Shown here piece by piece: positions 8,339 through 17,217 of a DNA stretch of 64,000 nt. Under the pieces are notes generated by a model. The model did not search any database and was not told the origin of the DNA. It saw nothing but the letters and a program-made list of their open reading frames with translations. Each line of letters opens with the position of its first letter. The first letter of the stretch is position 1. Origin of the DNA: Deltaproteobacteria bacterium HGW-Deltaproteobacteria-18 (GTDB lineage Bacteria; Desulfobacterota; Desulfovibrionia; Desulfovibrionales; Desulfomicrobiaceae); the NCBI GenBank assembly GCA_002841885.1, contig PHBE01000007.1, forward strand, positions 62,001-126,000. Direction: 5' to 3'. The position numbers were made by a program, and so were the translations under genes.

Positions 8339-9219
8339 CGGGTGAACCTCCGCTTGAGCATGGGCGAGGTCAGGGCCGCGATGACCAGAAAGGCGGTGAT
8401 CAGGTTCAGGTCGCTGGGGGTGAAGGAGAAGCTGCCGAGTTTTGAACCCAGCGCCAGGGCGATGGCGGTGCGGTAGAGGATGGAGCCGACGATGACGGCG
8501 ATGCAGGCCCGGGCGATGGTCGCCTTGCCGAAGACCGTTTCGCCGAGGATGACCGAGGCCAGCCCCGCGACGATGGTGCCCACGCCCATGTTCACATCCG
8601 CCGCGCCCTGATTCTGGGCGATGAGCGCCCCGCTGAAGGCGACCAGGGCGTTGGAGAGGCCCACACCGAAAATGATGACGTTGTCCGTGTTTACGCCCTG
8701 GGAGGTGATCATCTGCCGGTTGTCGCCGGTGGCCAGCATGGCCTGCCCGTATTCGGTGTGCAGGAACCAGATCAGCCCGGACGTGATGAGGGCCGCGACA
8801 ATAAAAAAGAATACGGGGGTGAGCTGATAGAGCGGCAGGCCCAGGTTTTCCAGGTCCGTCAGTACCGACTGAGTGCCCAGAAGCGCTACGTTGGGCCCAC
8901 CCATGATCCTGATATTGATGGAATAAAGCGAGATCATGGTCAGGATGGAGGCCAGCAGATGCAGGATTTTGAGCTTGGTGTTCAGGATCGCGGTCACCGC
9001 GCCGGCCAGAAACCCCGCCGCCGAGGCCAGCGCAAGGGCCAGATACGGGCTGTGCCCGGCGGTGATGGTCACGGCGCTGACCGAAGCCCCCAGAGGCAGG
9101 CTGCCGTCAACCGTCAGGTCCGGAAAGTCGAGGATGCGAAAGGTCAGGTACACCCCGAGGGCCATGATGCCGTATAAAAAACCCTGTTCCAGGGCTCCGA
9201 AAAATGCGTAGAGGGTCAT
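8335..9219 (-). CDS. ABC transporter permease (TrpXYZ-like family)
   Basis: 294 residues, highly hydrophobic with about 8-9 predicted membrane segments. Recognisable features are LEQGFLYGIMALGVYLTFRILDFPDLTVDGS at the N-terminus (shown here only as its family-typical opening), a central NVIIFGVGLSNALVAFSGAL region and GLASVILGE. These match the BPD_transp_2 permeases that pair with TrpX-type binding proteins. I chose the ATG at 9219 because the family starts there; its SD is weak. The expected substrate-binding gene is not adjacent: the next gene upstream belongs to the HD-GYP operon. Confidence 0.85.
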   Translation of the reverse strand: MTLYAFFGALEQGFLYGIMALGVYLTFRILDFPDLTVDGSLPLGASVSAVTITAGHSPYLALALASAAGFLAGAVTAILNTKLKILHLLASILTMISLYSINIRIMGGPNVALLGTQSVLTDLENLGLPLYQLTPVFFFIVAALITSGLIWFLHTEYGQAMLATGDNRQMITSQGVNTDNVIIFGVGLSNALVAFSGALIAQNQGAADVNMGVGTIVAGLASVILGETVFGKATIARACIAVIVGSILYRTAIALALGSKLGSFSFTPSDLNLITAFLVIAALTSPMLKRRFTR

Positions 9220-9337
9220 GTCGTGTTGGTGCTGGATGTGAATGGATAGGGCCGCGTCTGCCCGCTGTGCGGGACATACATGGGGGCGGGTGGAAGAACA
9301 AGTCTGTGGCTGCGCCCGAAGTTTGGCTGATGCAGAA

Positions 9338-11302
9338 TCAGTCGTAGCGGGTGCGGATCTCCAGGAACTCTTGCTGAGACAGTTCGAATGCATCGACTAC
9401 GTCCGGATCGAAATGGGAGCCGCGTCCGTCCAGGATGATCTGACAGGCCTCATCGTGCGGCATGGCGTCCTTGTAGACGCGTTTCGTGACCAGCGCATCA
9501 TAGACATCGGCCAGCGCCATGAGCCTGCCCCCGATGGGGATGGCCTCTCCTTTGAGCCCATGCGGATAGCCTGTGCCGTCCCATTTTTCATGGTGGGAGA
9601 GAGCGATTTCGCGCGCCAGAGCCAGGAATGAGCGGTCACCGCTGTCCGTGCTCTGGCGTTCCGCCTCGGCCAGGGTTTCGGATCCAAGGGTGGTGTGACG
9701 CTGCATCTCCCTGAATTCTTCGCGGGTCAGCGAGCCTGGCTTGAGCAGGATGCTGTCGGCTATGCCGACCTTGCCAATATCGTGCAGGGGCGCGGATTTG
9801 TAGAGCAGTTCGAGGGCCTCCCGGTCGAGATGTTTTTTGTACTTTGATTTTCGGGCCAGGACGCGGGCCAGGACGAGGATATATTCGCGAGTGCGCCGGA
9901 TGTGCCCGCCGGTTTCGGGGTCGCGAGTTTCGGCCAGCGCGGTGAGGCTCATGATGGTGGCGTCCTGGGCGTTGAGCAGCTGCTTGCTGCGGATGCGCAA
10001 TTCGCGTTCCTCCATGCCGTATTTGACGAGGCTCAAAAGAGCCATGTTGCCCAGCAGGATTATTTCAGTGGTCAAAGGCGAAACCCAGTAGCCGGGTCCG
10101 TTCAGAAGCCAGAGGCTGGCGCTCCACGCCCCTGTCACCCCCAGGACCAGACTGGCCGCGCAGAACAGGGGGCCGGCGAACATCATCAACAGGCTCGACA
10201 GGAGGCCGACGATCACGATGGCGCATGCTTCCGCTCCGATGGCCCAGGCCGGTCGGGTGAGGGCGTCATTCTGGAGCAGGTTGTCGAGCAGGGTGGCATG
10301 GATTTCAATGCCCGGAAAGACCCGGCCCACGGGAGTGACATGATTGTCGCCAAGCCCTGAGGCTGTAGGGCCGACAATGGCCACACAGCCCTGCAAGTTC
10401 GGCAGGGGGCCGCTGAGAATGTCGGCCGCGGAGTACGTGGCAAAGGTTCCGCTGGGGCCGCGATATCTGAGCAGCACGTTGCCCTGCGCGTCGATGTGCG
10501 TGCGCTTGCGGCCAAACTGCACGAAGTTTCCGTCGGCATCTTGCCCCAGACCGATGGCGGCTTCGCCCCGGGTCATGACCGTTGCCAGGATCAGGCTTGG
10601 CAGCAGTTCGTCCGCGTGCAGCGCCGTGAGCGGGATTCTTCGGATGACTCCGTCGGAGTCGGGCAGGGCGTTGATGAAACCTGAATTTGTCGCGGCCGCT
10701 GTCAGGATCGTCAGGGGGCAGACGGCGCTATCTGCCGTGTGCAGCGAAAATCCGCCAGGCATGGTTTGTCCGGAGAGGATCGGATGAACGTCGCAGAAGG
10801 GGTCGTTGCTGCTATTCGGGGTAAAGAGCAGCTTGTAGCCCAGAACGGTCGGCAATTGTGCCAGAGCTTCCGCCAGCAGACGGTCATGGTCCAGCCTGTT
10901 CCGGGGCAACCCTTGAAGATCAATTGAGAATCCCGTTGCTTGGCGCAGTTCTTCCTGTACCAGCAGCGGGGAGGTCCTGTCGCGGGCGGAGAGGATCAGG
11001 TCCAGGGTCACGATGTCTGCGCCGGCATCGCGCAGGCGGGTGATCAGGCTTGCCAGCAAATGTCGCGGCCAGGGCCATTGACCCAGTTCGGTCAGGGACT
11101 TGTCGTCGATGGCGATGAGTACCGGCACAGGCCCCGGTGTCCGCTGACTGGTTTGGGACAGCAGCACATCATAGACCTTGCGCTCGAAGTGGGTGAGCAA
11201 CTCCGGGCGCATGACATGCAGGACCACGACACAGAGCGTGATGACGCATCCGGTGCCCAGCAGGCGAAGGATGTCCCGGCGGCGGTATCTGTGTGGCTTC
11301 AT
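9338..11302 (-). CDS. CHASE2 sensor protein with HD-GYP cyclic di-GMP phosphodiesterase domain
   Basis: 654 residues. A short N-terminal membrane anchor is followed by a CHASE2 extracellular sensor (about 45-330; VLIAIDDKSL, GQWPWPR, FIGPTASG-like segment). Three hydrophobic segments (about 345-425) come next, then an HD-GYP domain. H507-D508 (LHDIGKVG), HHEKWDGTGYP and ADVYDALV supply the metal and GYP residues, so the enzyme should hydrolyse c-di-GMP. CHASE2 is usually joined to nucleotide cyclases or kinases; here the output is a phosphodiesterase. It is the last gene of a FecR-OmpA-CHASE2 operon, 25 bp after the OmpA stop. Confidence 0.92.
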   Translation of the reverse strand: MKPHRYRRRDILRLLGTGCVITLCVVVLHVMRPELLTHFERKVYDVLLSQTSQRTPGPVPVLIAIDDKSLTELGQWPWPRHLLASLITRLRDAGADIVTLDLILSARDRTSPLLVQEELRQATGFSIDLQGLPRNRLDHDRLLAEALAQLPTVLGYKLLFTPNSSNDPFCDVHPILSGQTMPGGFSLHTADSAVCPLTILTAAATNSGFINALPDSDGVIRRIPLTALHADELLPSLILATVMTRGEAAIGLGQDADGNFVQFGRKRTHIDAQGNVLLRYRGPSGTFATYSAADILSGPLPNLQGCVAIVGPTASGLGDNHVTPVGRVFPGIEIHATLLDNLLQNDALTRPAWAIGAEACAIVIVGLLSSLLMMFAGPLFCAASLVLGVTGAWSASLWLLNGPGYWVSPLTTEIILLGNMALLSLVKYGMEERELRIRSKQLLNAQDATIMSLTALAETRDPETGGHIRRTREYILVLARVLARKSKYKKHLDREALELLYKSAPLHDIGKVGIADSILLKPGSLTREEFREMQRHTTLGSETLAEAERQSTDSGDRSFLALAREIALSHHEKWDGTGYPHGLKGEAIPIGGRLMALADVYDALVTKRVYKDAMPHDEACQIILDGRGSHFDPDVVDAFELSQQEFLEIRTRYD

Positions 11303-11327
11303 TTATTGACGCCTGGCCGTGCGGTGA

Positions 11328-11924
11328 TCAGCGGACCAGTACTTCCACGCGGCGGTTCCTGGGTTCGGGAATTTCGTCGGCGGTGGGGATGAGCAGATTG
11401 CCCTCACCGTGGGAAAACACCTTCATGATGGACGGATCGACTCCCTGTCCGGCCAGGATATCCCGCGCGCTCTCCGCACGCTCCAGAGACAGGCGGGCGT
11501 TGTCTTCTCGATGTCCGACAGTGTCCGAGTGGCCGTTGATGCGCACATCGCGGGAATTGCGTCTGGTGATGGCTTCGATGATCATGAGTGGAACGGGCTT
11601 CGACTCGGCGGTCAGTTCCGCTCTGCCGTATTCAAAGTAGAGCAGGAAGGTTTCGGGCGGATTGGGCATCGCCTGGAGAACCTGGCCATACTCGTGCTCA
11701 ATCTTTTCCTGATCGAGGGTCCGCAGTGCGCTGGGGGCGGCCGAGGAATCGCTGACTCTTGTGCTGTGTCCGGCTGCGGAAAGATTTTGCGTTCCGGCCG
11801 GAGTGCTGACCTTTACCTGCCCGACCGAGCCGTCGGGGTCCGCGAGCAGGACTACGGTTGTGCCCTTGGTTGCGCAACCGGCAAAGGCCAGACAAAGGAT
11901 GAGAAAGAGAGTCCGCGCGATCAT
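11328..11924 (-). CDS. OmpA-family lipoprotein
   Basis: 198 residues. A lipoprotein signal (LILCLAFAGC, lipobox Cys about residue 17) leads into a ~75-residue linker and then an OmpA-like peptidoglycan-binding domain (FLLYFEYGRAELT, INGHSDTVG, ARLSLERAESARDIL, NRRVEVLV). It probably tethers the outer membrane to peptidoglycan. The start overlaps the FecR-domain gene stop as ATGA. In the context of the following CHASE2 sensor it may pass a cell-wall or envelope signal, which is inference. Confidence 0.9.
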   Translation of the reverse strand: MIARTLFLILCLAFAGCATKGTTVVLLADPDGSVGQVKVSTPAGTQNLSAAGHSTRVSDSSAAPSALRTLDQEKIEHEYGQVLQAMPNPPETFLLYFEYGRAELTAESKPVPLMIIEAITRRNSRDVRINGHSDTVGHREDNARLSLERAESARDILAGQGVDPSIMKVFSHGEGNLLIPTADEIPEPRNRRVEVLVR

Positions 11925-12364
11925 TGTTCCACCACCTTGACCAGAAAACGTGTGCCATGAACGGCGATGACCGCATCCGGCGTTTCGATGCGAACTTTCT
12001 CGGGGGCAAGCCGGGCAATGACTCCGGACATGTAGGCGAAGGAACCTTTGAGCAGACGTATGGCGATGGAAAATTTTTCTTCCTGTGGTGCAAAGGCGAA
12101 GTCGTTCAGTTCGAGACGGCTGTTTGGCCCCAGAGAAAGAACAGTGTCGTCTTCAAGCATGATCCCGATAGTGCTTTGATCCGAGGTGATGACACTGTCC
12201 TCTACATAAAGGATGTCTCCAATCTTGGCAGGAATGGCATTGCCCGCACGCAAAATTTGTCCGCTTCCCTCGGTGGTTTTGATGAAGCCGGCCACGTCTG
12301 ATTCCGCCTGGGCTGTGCCACTGTGCAGAATGATGCTCAGGACGAGGAGCATGAACAGATGCAT
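11921..12364 (-). CDS. FecR-domain exported protein
   Basis: 147 residues with a signal peptide (MHLFMLLVLSIILHSGTAQA) and a FecR-type beta-rich domain (GSGQILRAGNAIPAKIGDILYVEDSVITS; TVLSLGPNSRLELNDF; IRIETPDAVIAVHGTRFLV type end). It lacks the cytoplasmic anti-sigma part of true FecR proteins, so it is a stand-alone periplasmic domain. It is first in the operon with the OmpA lipoprotein and the CHASE2-HD-GYP protein. The start at 12364 follows GGAGAA and sits about 40 bp behind a good sigma-70 promoter. Confidence 0.85.
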   Translation of the reverse strand: MHLFMLLVLSIILHSGTAQAESDVAGFIKTTEGSGQILRAGNAIPAKIGDILYVEDSVITSDQSTIGIMLEDDTVLSLGPNSRLELNDFAFAPQEEKFSIAIRLLKGSFAYMSGVIARLAPEKVRIETPDAVIAVHGTRFLVKVVEQ

Positions 12365-12404
12365 GGGAGTTCTCCGGGGTGTTTGGGTTTGTCGACAATT
12401 ATCA

Positions 12405-12433
12405 ATAATACCTCGATCTTTGATATTATTCAA
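12405..12433 (-). promoter_or_regulatory. Sigma-70-type promoter of the fecR-ompA-CHASE2 operon
   Basis: Reading the minus strand, TTGAAT (12433-12428) and TATTAT (12410-12405) are separated by exactly 17 bp. The -10 element lies 40 bp upstream of the FecR-domain ATG. Confidence 0.7.
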
Positions 12434-12837
12434 GTATAGTTCAAGCAATGTGTGTGCAGGACCAGGCGTGCGGTTGTTTTTTTGCGGTGATGATGGGCGC
12501 TGATGAACGATGGCCGTGATGTCTCGTTTGATCAGATATAGTGGATTGTAAACATGACGTGCTGAATTATTGGGTTTCGGCCAGGGGGGTGAGTCTCCTT
12601 GCATTGATCCCTTGCCGGGTCTAATAATCTTGATTCGTGGAGCCTTGTTGTCGGTGATTATCCGTCAGGTTGCGGCCCTCAGGGGCCGCATAGGGACCGC
12701 GTAGGCAAATTTGGTGGTGGGCGACGCCCTGCCGGAGGGGGCGACGCGGATGCCCTGCCGCTTTGGCCTGCGTACTTTGACAGAAGCTCCACGCTTTGAG
12801 TAGGGCAGAGCCCAAATCACCCTTGACCGAGGTCTCC
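12434..12837. other. Long intergenic region with a perfect hairpin; no convincing gene
   Basis: About 400 bp between divergent fecR-domain and recQ genes. The only clear structure is TGCGGCCC/GGGCCGCA, an 8-bp perfect stem with a TCAG tetraloop (12671-12690), not followed by a T-run. About 45 bp on, GGCGACGC...GCCCTGCCG is partly repeated (12729-12766). Short open frames here lack ribosome sites and family resemblance. recQ's promoter must lie here, but no strong match was seen. Confidence 0.5.
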
Positions 12838-15084
12838 ATGCCCAAACCCATTGATGTTCTGCGTACGGTTTTCGGTTTCGACGGGTTCGTCGGACCGCAG
12901 GAAGCCATTATCGAAACCCTGCTGGCCGGGCGTGATGCCGTTGTGCTCATGCCCACCGGCGGGGGGAAATCCCTGTGCTATCAGATTCCCGCCCTGATCC
13001 GACCCGGCACCGCCGTTGTCGTCTCCCCGCTCATCGCGCTCATGCGCGATCAGGTGCAGAGCCTGACTCAAAACGGCGTGCGCGCGGCCTACCTGAACTC
13101 CTCGCTTTCAGCGGCCGAAGCCCGGGGAGTCGAGGCCGAACTGCTGGCCGGACGGCTGGATCTGATTTATGTTGCCCCTGAACGCCTTTTCATGCCTGGT
13201 TTTCTGGAGCAGCTCGGGCGTGTTCCACTGGCGCTTTTCGCCATTGATGAAGCGCACTGCGTGTCCCAGTGGGGCCACGATTTCAGGCCTGAATATACGC
13301 GTCTCGGAATGATCGCCCAGCGTTTTCCAGAGGTGCCGCGTCTGGCCCTGACCGCCACGGCCGATGATTTGACCCGGGCGGACATCATCCGCCAGCTTGG
13401 ACTTGAGTCGGCGCGGGTATTTGCCTCGGGTTTTGACCGTCCCAACATCCGCTATCTAGTCGCGCTGAAGGATCATCCCGAGCAGCAGCTGGCCGCTTTT
13501 CTGCGCGCGCAGCCTGCAGGCGATGCGGGCATCGTCTACCGCATGTCCCGCAAGAAGGTCGAGGCCACTGCCGCGAGTCTCGGCAAACTGGGCCTTACGG
13601 CCCTGCCCTACCACGCGGGGCTGGATCCGGCCACGCGGGAGCGAAACCAGGAGCGTTTCATGCGCGAGGACGGGGTGATCATGGTCGCCACCGTCGCTTT
13701 CGGCATGGGCGTGGACAAGCCCAACGTGCGTTTCGTGGTGCACCTCGATCCGCCCACGAGCCTTGAGGCCTACCATCAGGAAACCGGGCGTGCGGGGCGC
13801 GACGGTCTGCCCGCCGTGGCTCTGATGACCTACGGTCTGGGCGACATCGCCATGTTGCGGCGACTGGTGGCCATGGACGCCGGCACGACCCGCCTCCCTG
13901 CCGATTCTCAGGAAGGACGGGCGGAAAGCCGGGTGCGGCACGAACGGCTCAAGCAGCAGAAGCTGACCTCGCTGCTCGGCTACTGCGAGACCACCAACTG
14001 CCGGCGGCAGGTGCTGCTGCGCTATTTCGGCCAGGACCTGCCCGAGCCCTGCGGAAACTGCGACATCTGTCTTGAGCCTGTTGAATCCTGGGAGGGGACG
14101 GTGGCGGCCCAGAAGGCCCTGTCCACCATCTATCGGGTGCAGGAAGGTTTTGGCGCGGGGCATCTGGCCGATGTGCTGGTCGGCAAGCAGACGAAGGCCA
14201 TCGAGCGCTGGGGGCATGGGACGGTCTCGACTTTCGGCATCGGCACGGAGCTCTCCCGTCCGGAGTGGCTGAGCGTCTATCGTCAGCTGGTGGCGGCAGG
14301 GCTGGCCGACGTTGACATGGAAGGGTATGGGGCCCTTAAGCTCAATGCCCACAGCTGGGAAGTCATGAGGGGCGGGCGATCCGTGCCTCTGCGCCGGGAC
14401 CCTGTGCCGGTCAGGGGGGTGCAAAAAACCCTGGCGCCCAAGATGGCGGAAGTGTCCTCGCCCGAGGCCCGCGAACTGTGGGAAAATCTGCGCGCATTGC
14501 GGCTGGAGATCTCCCGCGAACAGGGCGTGCCGCCCTACGCGGTTTTTTCCGACCGGACTCTTCTGGAGATGGTCCGCTACAGGCCTCGGGTCGTCGAGGA
14601 CCTGCAAGGCATCAGCGGGGTGGGACGAATGAAGCTTGGGGCCTATGGGGAGCGTTTTGTCGAGATTCTGCAACGTCACGAATCCGAACATGGCCGACCG
14701 GATGACGTCCCTGACGCTCCCGCGCCGCGCGTCCAGAAGACCAGGCCCGCAGCGCAGGTTCTGTCCGGCACGGAACAGACCAGCCTGGATCTTTTCCAGG
14801 AAAACGGCAGTGTCGAGGCGGTAGCCGAAGCCAGGGGCCTGAAGCCCGCCACCATCTACGGGCATCTGGTCAAGGCCATCGCCCTGGGGCATGTCTCGGC
14901 TGCGCAGGCGACGGGCCTGAGCCGTGGGCAACTCTCCCGCATCGAGGACAGCATCAGGTCCATGCGGCTGCGCGGTGCGGCCTCGCTTGGCGCGGTGATC
15001 GAGGCCCTCGACGGTGAATTCAGCTACGAGATCCTGCGTTGCGTCCAGGCCGGGATGCTGAGGGAACAGGCGGAGCAGGAATGA
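12838..15084 (+). CDS. recQ: ATP-dependent DNA helicase RecQ
   Basis: 748 residues, 3'-5' helicase for recombination and replication repair. Walker A MPTGGGKS (38-45), DEAH box IDEAHCVSQWGHDFRPEY (DEAH at 137-140), helicase motif VI HQETGRAGRDG, RecQ zinc ligands C383, C389, C405 and C408, a winged-helix RQC region, an HRDC domain (about 545-625), and a C-terminal helix-turn-helix extension (about 655-735). The ATG at 12838 is preferred because homologues begin at this point; an in-frame TTG at 12796 is possible. The stop overlaps cca as ATGA. Confidence 0.95.
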   Translation: MPKPIDVLRTVFGFDGFVGPQEAIIETLLAGRDAVVLMPTGGGKSLCYQIPALIRPGTAVVVSPLIALMRDQVQSLTQNGVRAAYLNSSLSAAEARGVEAELLAGRLDLIYVAPERLFMPGFLEQLGRVPLALFAIDEAHCVSQWGHDFRPEYTRLGMIAQRFPEVPRLALTATADDLTRADIIRQLGLESARVFASGFDRPNIRYLVALKDHPEQQLAAFLRAQPAGDAGIVYRMSRKKVEATAASLGKLGLTALPYHAGLDPATRERNQERFMREDGVIMVATVAFGMGVDKPNVRFVVHLDPPTSLEAYHQETGRAGRDGLPAVALMTYGLGDIAMLRRLVAMDAGTTRLPADSQEGRAESRVRHERLKQQKLTSLLGYCETTNCRRQVLLRYFGQDLPEPCGNCDICLEPVESWEGTVAAQKALSTIYRVQEGFGAGHLADVLVGKQTKAIERWGHGTVSTFGIGTELSRPEWLSVYRQLVAAGLADVDMEGYGALKLNAHSWEVMRGGRSVPLRRDPVPVRGVQKTLAPKMAEVSSPEARELWENLRALRLEISREQGVPPYAVFSDRTLLEMVRYRPRVVEDLQGISGVGRMKLGAYGERFVEILQRHESEHGRPDDVPDAPAPRVQKTRPAAQVLSGTEQTSLDLFQENGSVEAVAEARGLKPATIYGHLVKAIALGHVSAAQATGLSRGQLSRIEDSIRSMRLRGAASLGAVIEALDGEFSYEILRCVQAGMLREQAEQE

Positions 15085-16229
15085 AAATTTATCTTGTCGG
15101 CGGGGCGGTGCGCGATCAGGTGCGGGGGCAAAAACCCGTGGACCTCGATTTTGTGGCCATCGGCGGGGACGAACGGGAGCTGAGGCGGCGGGTACCGGGG
15201 CTGGTCAGGGTCGGGCAAGGCATCCCGGTCTTTGTGCGTGGAACCAGTCAGTACACGATCTCGGATTTTTCGAGCATAGAGGAAGATCTTCAGTCCCGCG
15301 ACCTGACCATAAACGCCCTGGCCAGGGACGATGCCGGCGAGATTGTGGCCCACCCCCAGGCGCTCAGCGATCTGCGCGAGAAGATTCTGCGCCCCGTGGC
15401 ACCGGCCAACTTTCTGGCCGATCCGCTACGGGCGATCCGCGCGGCCCGGTTTTCCGCCGTATTTCCAGATTTCACGGTGCACGCGCAATTGCTGGAGGCC
15501 ATGCACGGTGTTACGGTCGATGCGCTTGGCCGGGTGGCTGCGGAGAGGGTCGGACAGGAGGTCTTGAAGGCCTGCGCCGCGTCTGCGCCGGGAAATTTTT
15601 TGCGCATGCTGCAGGCCGGGGGCAAGCTCGAACCGTGGCTGGTCGAGTTCAGGGATGCGCACACCATGCCGGCCGGTCCGCCCCAGTTTCACGATGCGAG
15701 CGTGCTGGAGCATACCGCCAGGGTTATGGACAGGTGCGCCGGGAACGCTCTCGGGGTCTGGATGGCGCTGTGTCACGATCTGGGCAAGACCGTGACGCCT
15801 CCAGAGCTTCTGCCTCGGCATCACGGCCACGAGGCGGTCGGCCCGGACATGGCGCGGGAACTGGCCCTGCGCCTGCGCCTCCCGAACCGCCACGGTGCGG
15901 CCGGACGTTTGGCCGCGCGCTGGCACATGGCCGCCGGACGTTACGCAGACCTCAAGCCCTCGACCAGGGTGCGCCTGCTGCTGGAACTCGACAAGGCCGG
16001 GATAATGGAGAGTTTTTTCCGGCTGGTGGCGGCGGATCACGGCGGCGAACAGCTGGAGACGGCGCGGCGCGATCTGGATCTGATCAAGTCCGTGCGTCTG
16101 CCGGACAAGCATCGTGACCTGGGTCCCAAAAGTGCGGACATCCTGTTGCAGATGCGTTGCGAGGCACTTGCGGGCAGGTCCCGGCGCGAAACGGCAGATG
16201 GAGACGGCAGGGCGGGTACGTCGGGATGA
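15081..16229 (+). CDS. cca: CCA tRNA nucleotidyltransferase with HD domain
   Basis: 382 residues. The class II nucleotidyltransferase core shows VGGAVRD (residues 6-12) and the catalytic DLD (D21, D23). The RDLTINAL segment and the R-x-x-R-F region (DPLRAIRAARFSA) follow. An HD domain (CHDLGKT, HHGHE) lies near residues 230-255, as in the E. coli type, and may give phosphatase/phosphodiesterase activity. It adds or repairs the tRNA 3' CCA end. The start overlaps the recQ stop (ATGA) with GGAG upstream. Confidence 0.92.
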   Translation: MKIYLVGGAVRDQVRGQKPVDLDFVAIGGDERELRRRVPGLVRVGQGIPVFVRGTSQYTISDFSSIEEDLQSRDLTINALARDDAGEIVAHPQALSDLREKILRPVAPANFLADPLRAIRAARFSAVFPDFTVHAQLLEAMHGVTVDALGRVAAERVGQEVLKACAASAPGNFLRMLQAGGKLEPWLVEFRDAHTMPAGPPQFHDASVLEHTARVMDRCAGNALGVWMALCHDLGKTVTPPELLPRHHGHEAVGPDMARELALRLRLPNRHGAAGRLAARWHMAAGRYADLKPSTRVRLLLELDKAGIMESFFRLVAADHGGEQLETARRDLDLIKSVRLPDKHRDLGPKSADILLQMRCEALAGRSRRETADGDGRAGTSG

Positions 16230-16246
16230 ACCCCGAAGGAGGTTTT

Positions 16247-17206
16247 ATGAGGTGGTCTGTTACAGGCGGCCTGGCGATGGGTCTTGTTTTCTGTCTTGTT
16301 GCGCTGACCGGGCAGGCCGCCTCCAGCGCGGCGGACGACATCCTGGTCTATGAGCGCCAGGGGTGGATCTGGAGCTGCGATGGTGAGGGCGGGAAGCAGA
16401 AGCGCCTCGTCCAGGGAGCAAGGCCTGGTGTCAGTCCGGACGGACGACTGATCGCCTTTTTCCGCCCGAGCGGGGCCGGGGATGATGGGGAGATGTCCGA
16501 TTTGTGGACTTTCGATTCAGGGAGCGGAAGGGAAACGAGGATCTCTTCATCGCTTTTCGCGGCCTCCTCCCCGGTCTGGTCCGGGACGGGTGCATGGATC
16601 GCCTTTGTGGCCCGAGACGCCCGCGCGCTCACCAGTCTCATGGTCGTGGCGGCCGACGGTTCGGCTCTGGGCACTGCCTTGCGGGAGGACGGCGAGAACG
16701 TGGGTTTTCTGTGCTCGCTGTCCGTTACCCCGGAGGACTCCCTGCTGGTCCATGACATGGTGAATGCCTACTGGGTTGACCCTGCCGGTGGGGTGCTCAA
16801 AAGCGTTCCGCTGGCTGATATCATGGGCTCAAAGGCGCAAAGCGTCACCAGCCTGGACACGTTTTCGGTCTGTCCCGCCGACCCGACGGTGCTCGTCTTC
16901 AGTCATTCGGTTCCCGGTACCCCTCGCTTTGAGAATATCATGCACGAACCAAGTTCCGCCCTGTCCCTGCACGACAGCTGGGTCGGCGTGGGCAAGAACA
17001 TGCAGATCACGCCGCGTGAGATCACCGCCTTTGATCCGGTCTGGTCCGTGGACGGCAAACGGGTTTATTTCGTCGGCTATCGTGACACGCAGGCCAACGA
17101 TGCGGAGCTTTTCCGGATTCTACGCGTCGACCGTTTTGGGTCGGGGCTCAAGGAATTGGCGCAGGGTGAGAGCGTAAGCGTCGGGTCGAGGGCCGCTGCG
17201 CGTTGA
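16247..17206 (+). CDS. Exported TolB-like beta-propeller protein
   Basis: 319 residues with a signal peptide (MRWSVTGGLAMGLVFCLVALTGQAASS). The mature part has repeated propeller-blade motifs of the PD40/TolB type: RPGVSPDGRLIAFFRPSG, SSPVWSGTGAWIAFVAR, FDPVWSVDGKRVYFVG. The start at 16247 has a full AAGGAGG four bases upstream; an in-frame ATG at 16226 lacks one. It is 17 bp after cca. Periplasmic scaffold or binding function is likely, but no ligand can be named. It is probably not TolB itself, since no tol-pal genes are nearby. Confidence 0.78.
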   Translation: MRWSVTGGLAMGLVFCLVALTGQAASSAADDILVYERQGWIWSCDGEGGKQKRLVQGARPGVSPDGRLIAFFRPSGAGDDGEMSDLWTFDSGSGRETRISSSLFAASSPVWSGTGAWIAFVARDARALTSLMVVAADGSALGTALREDGENVGFLCSLSVTPEDSLLVHDMVNAYWVDPAGGVLKSVPLADIMGSKAQSVTSLDTFSVCPADPTVLVFSHSVPGTPRFENIMHEPSSALSLHDSWVGVGKNMQITPREITAFDPVWSVDGKRVYFVGYRDTQANDAELFRILRVDRFGSGLKELAQGESVSVGSRAAAR

Positions 17207-17217
17207 CAAGGGAGAGT

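Noticed and set aside
12621-12956. 111-codon minus-strand frame overlapping the recQ start
   Set aside because: No SD or family resemblance and it overlaps recQ coding; treated as chance.
13456-14931. 491-codon open frame on the minus strand opposite recQ
   Set aside because: It is antisense to a complete RecQ with all motifs, lacks an SD and domain resemblance, and is typical of high-GC shadow frames.
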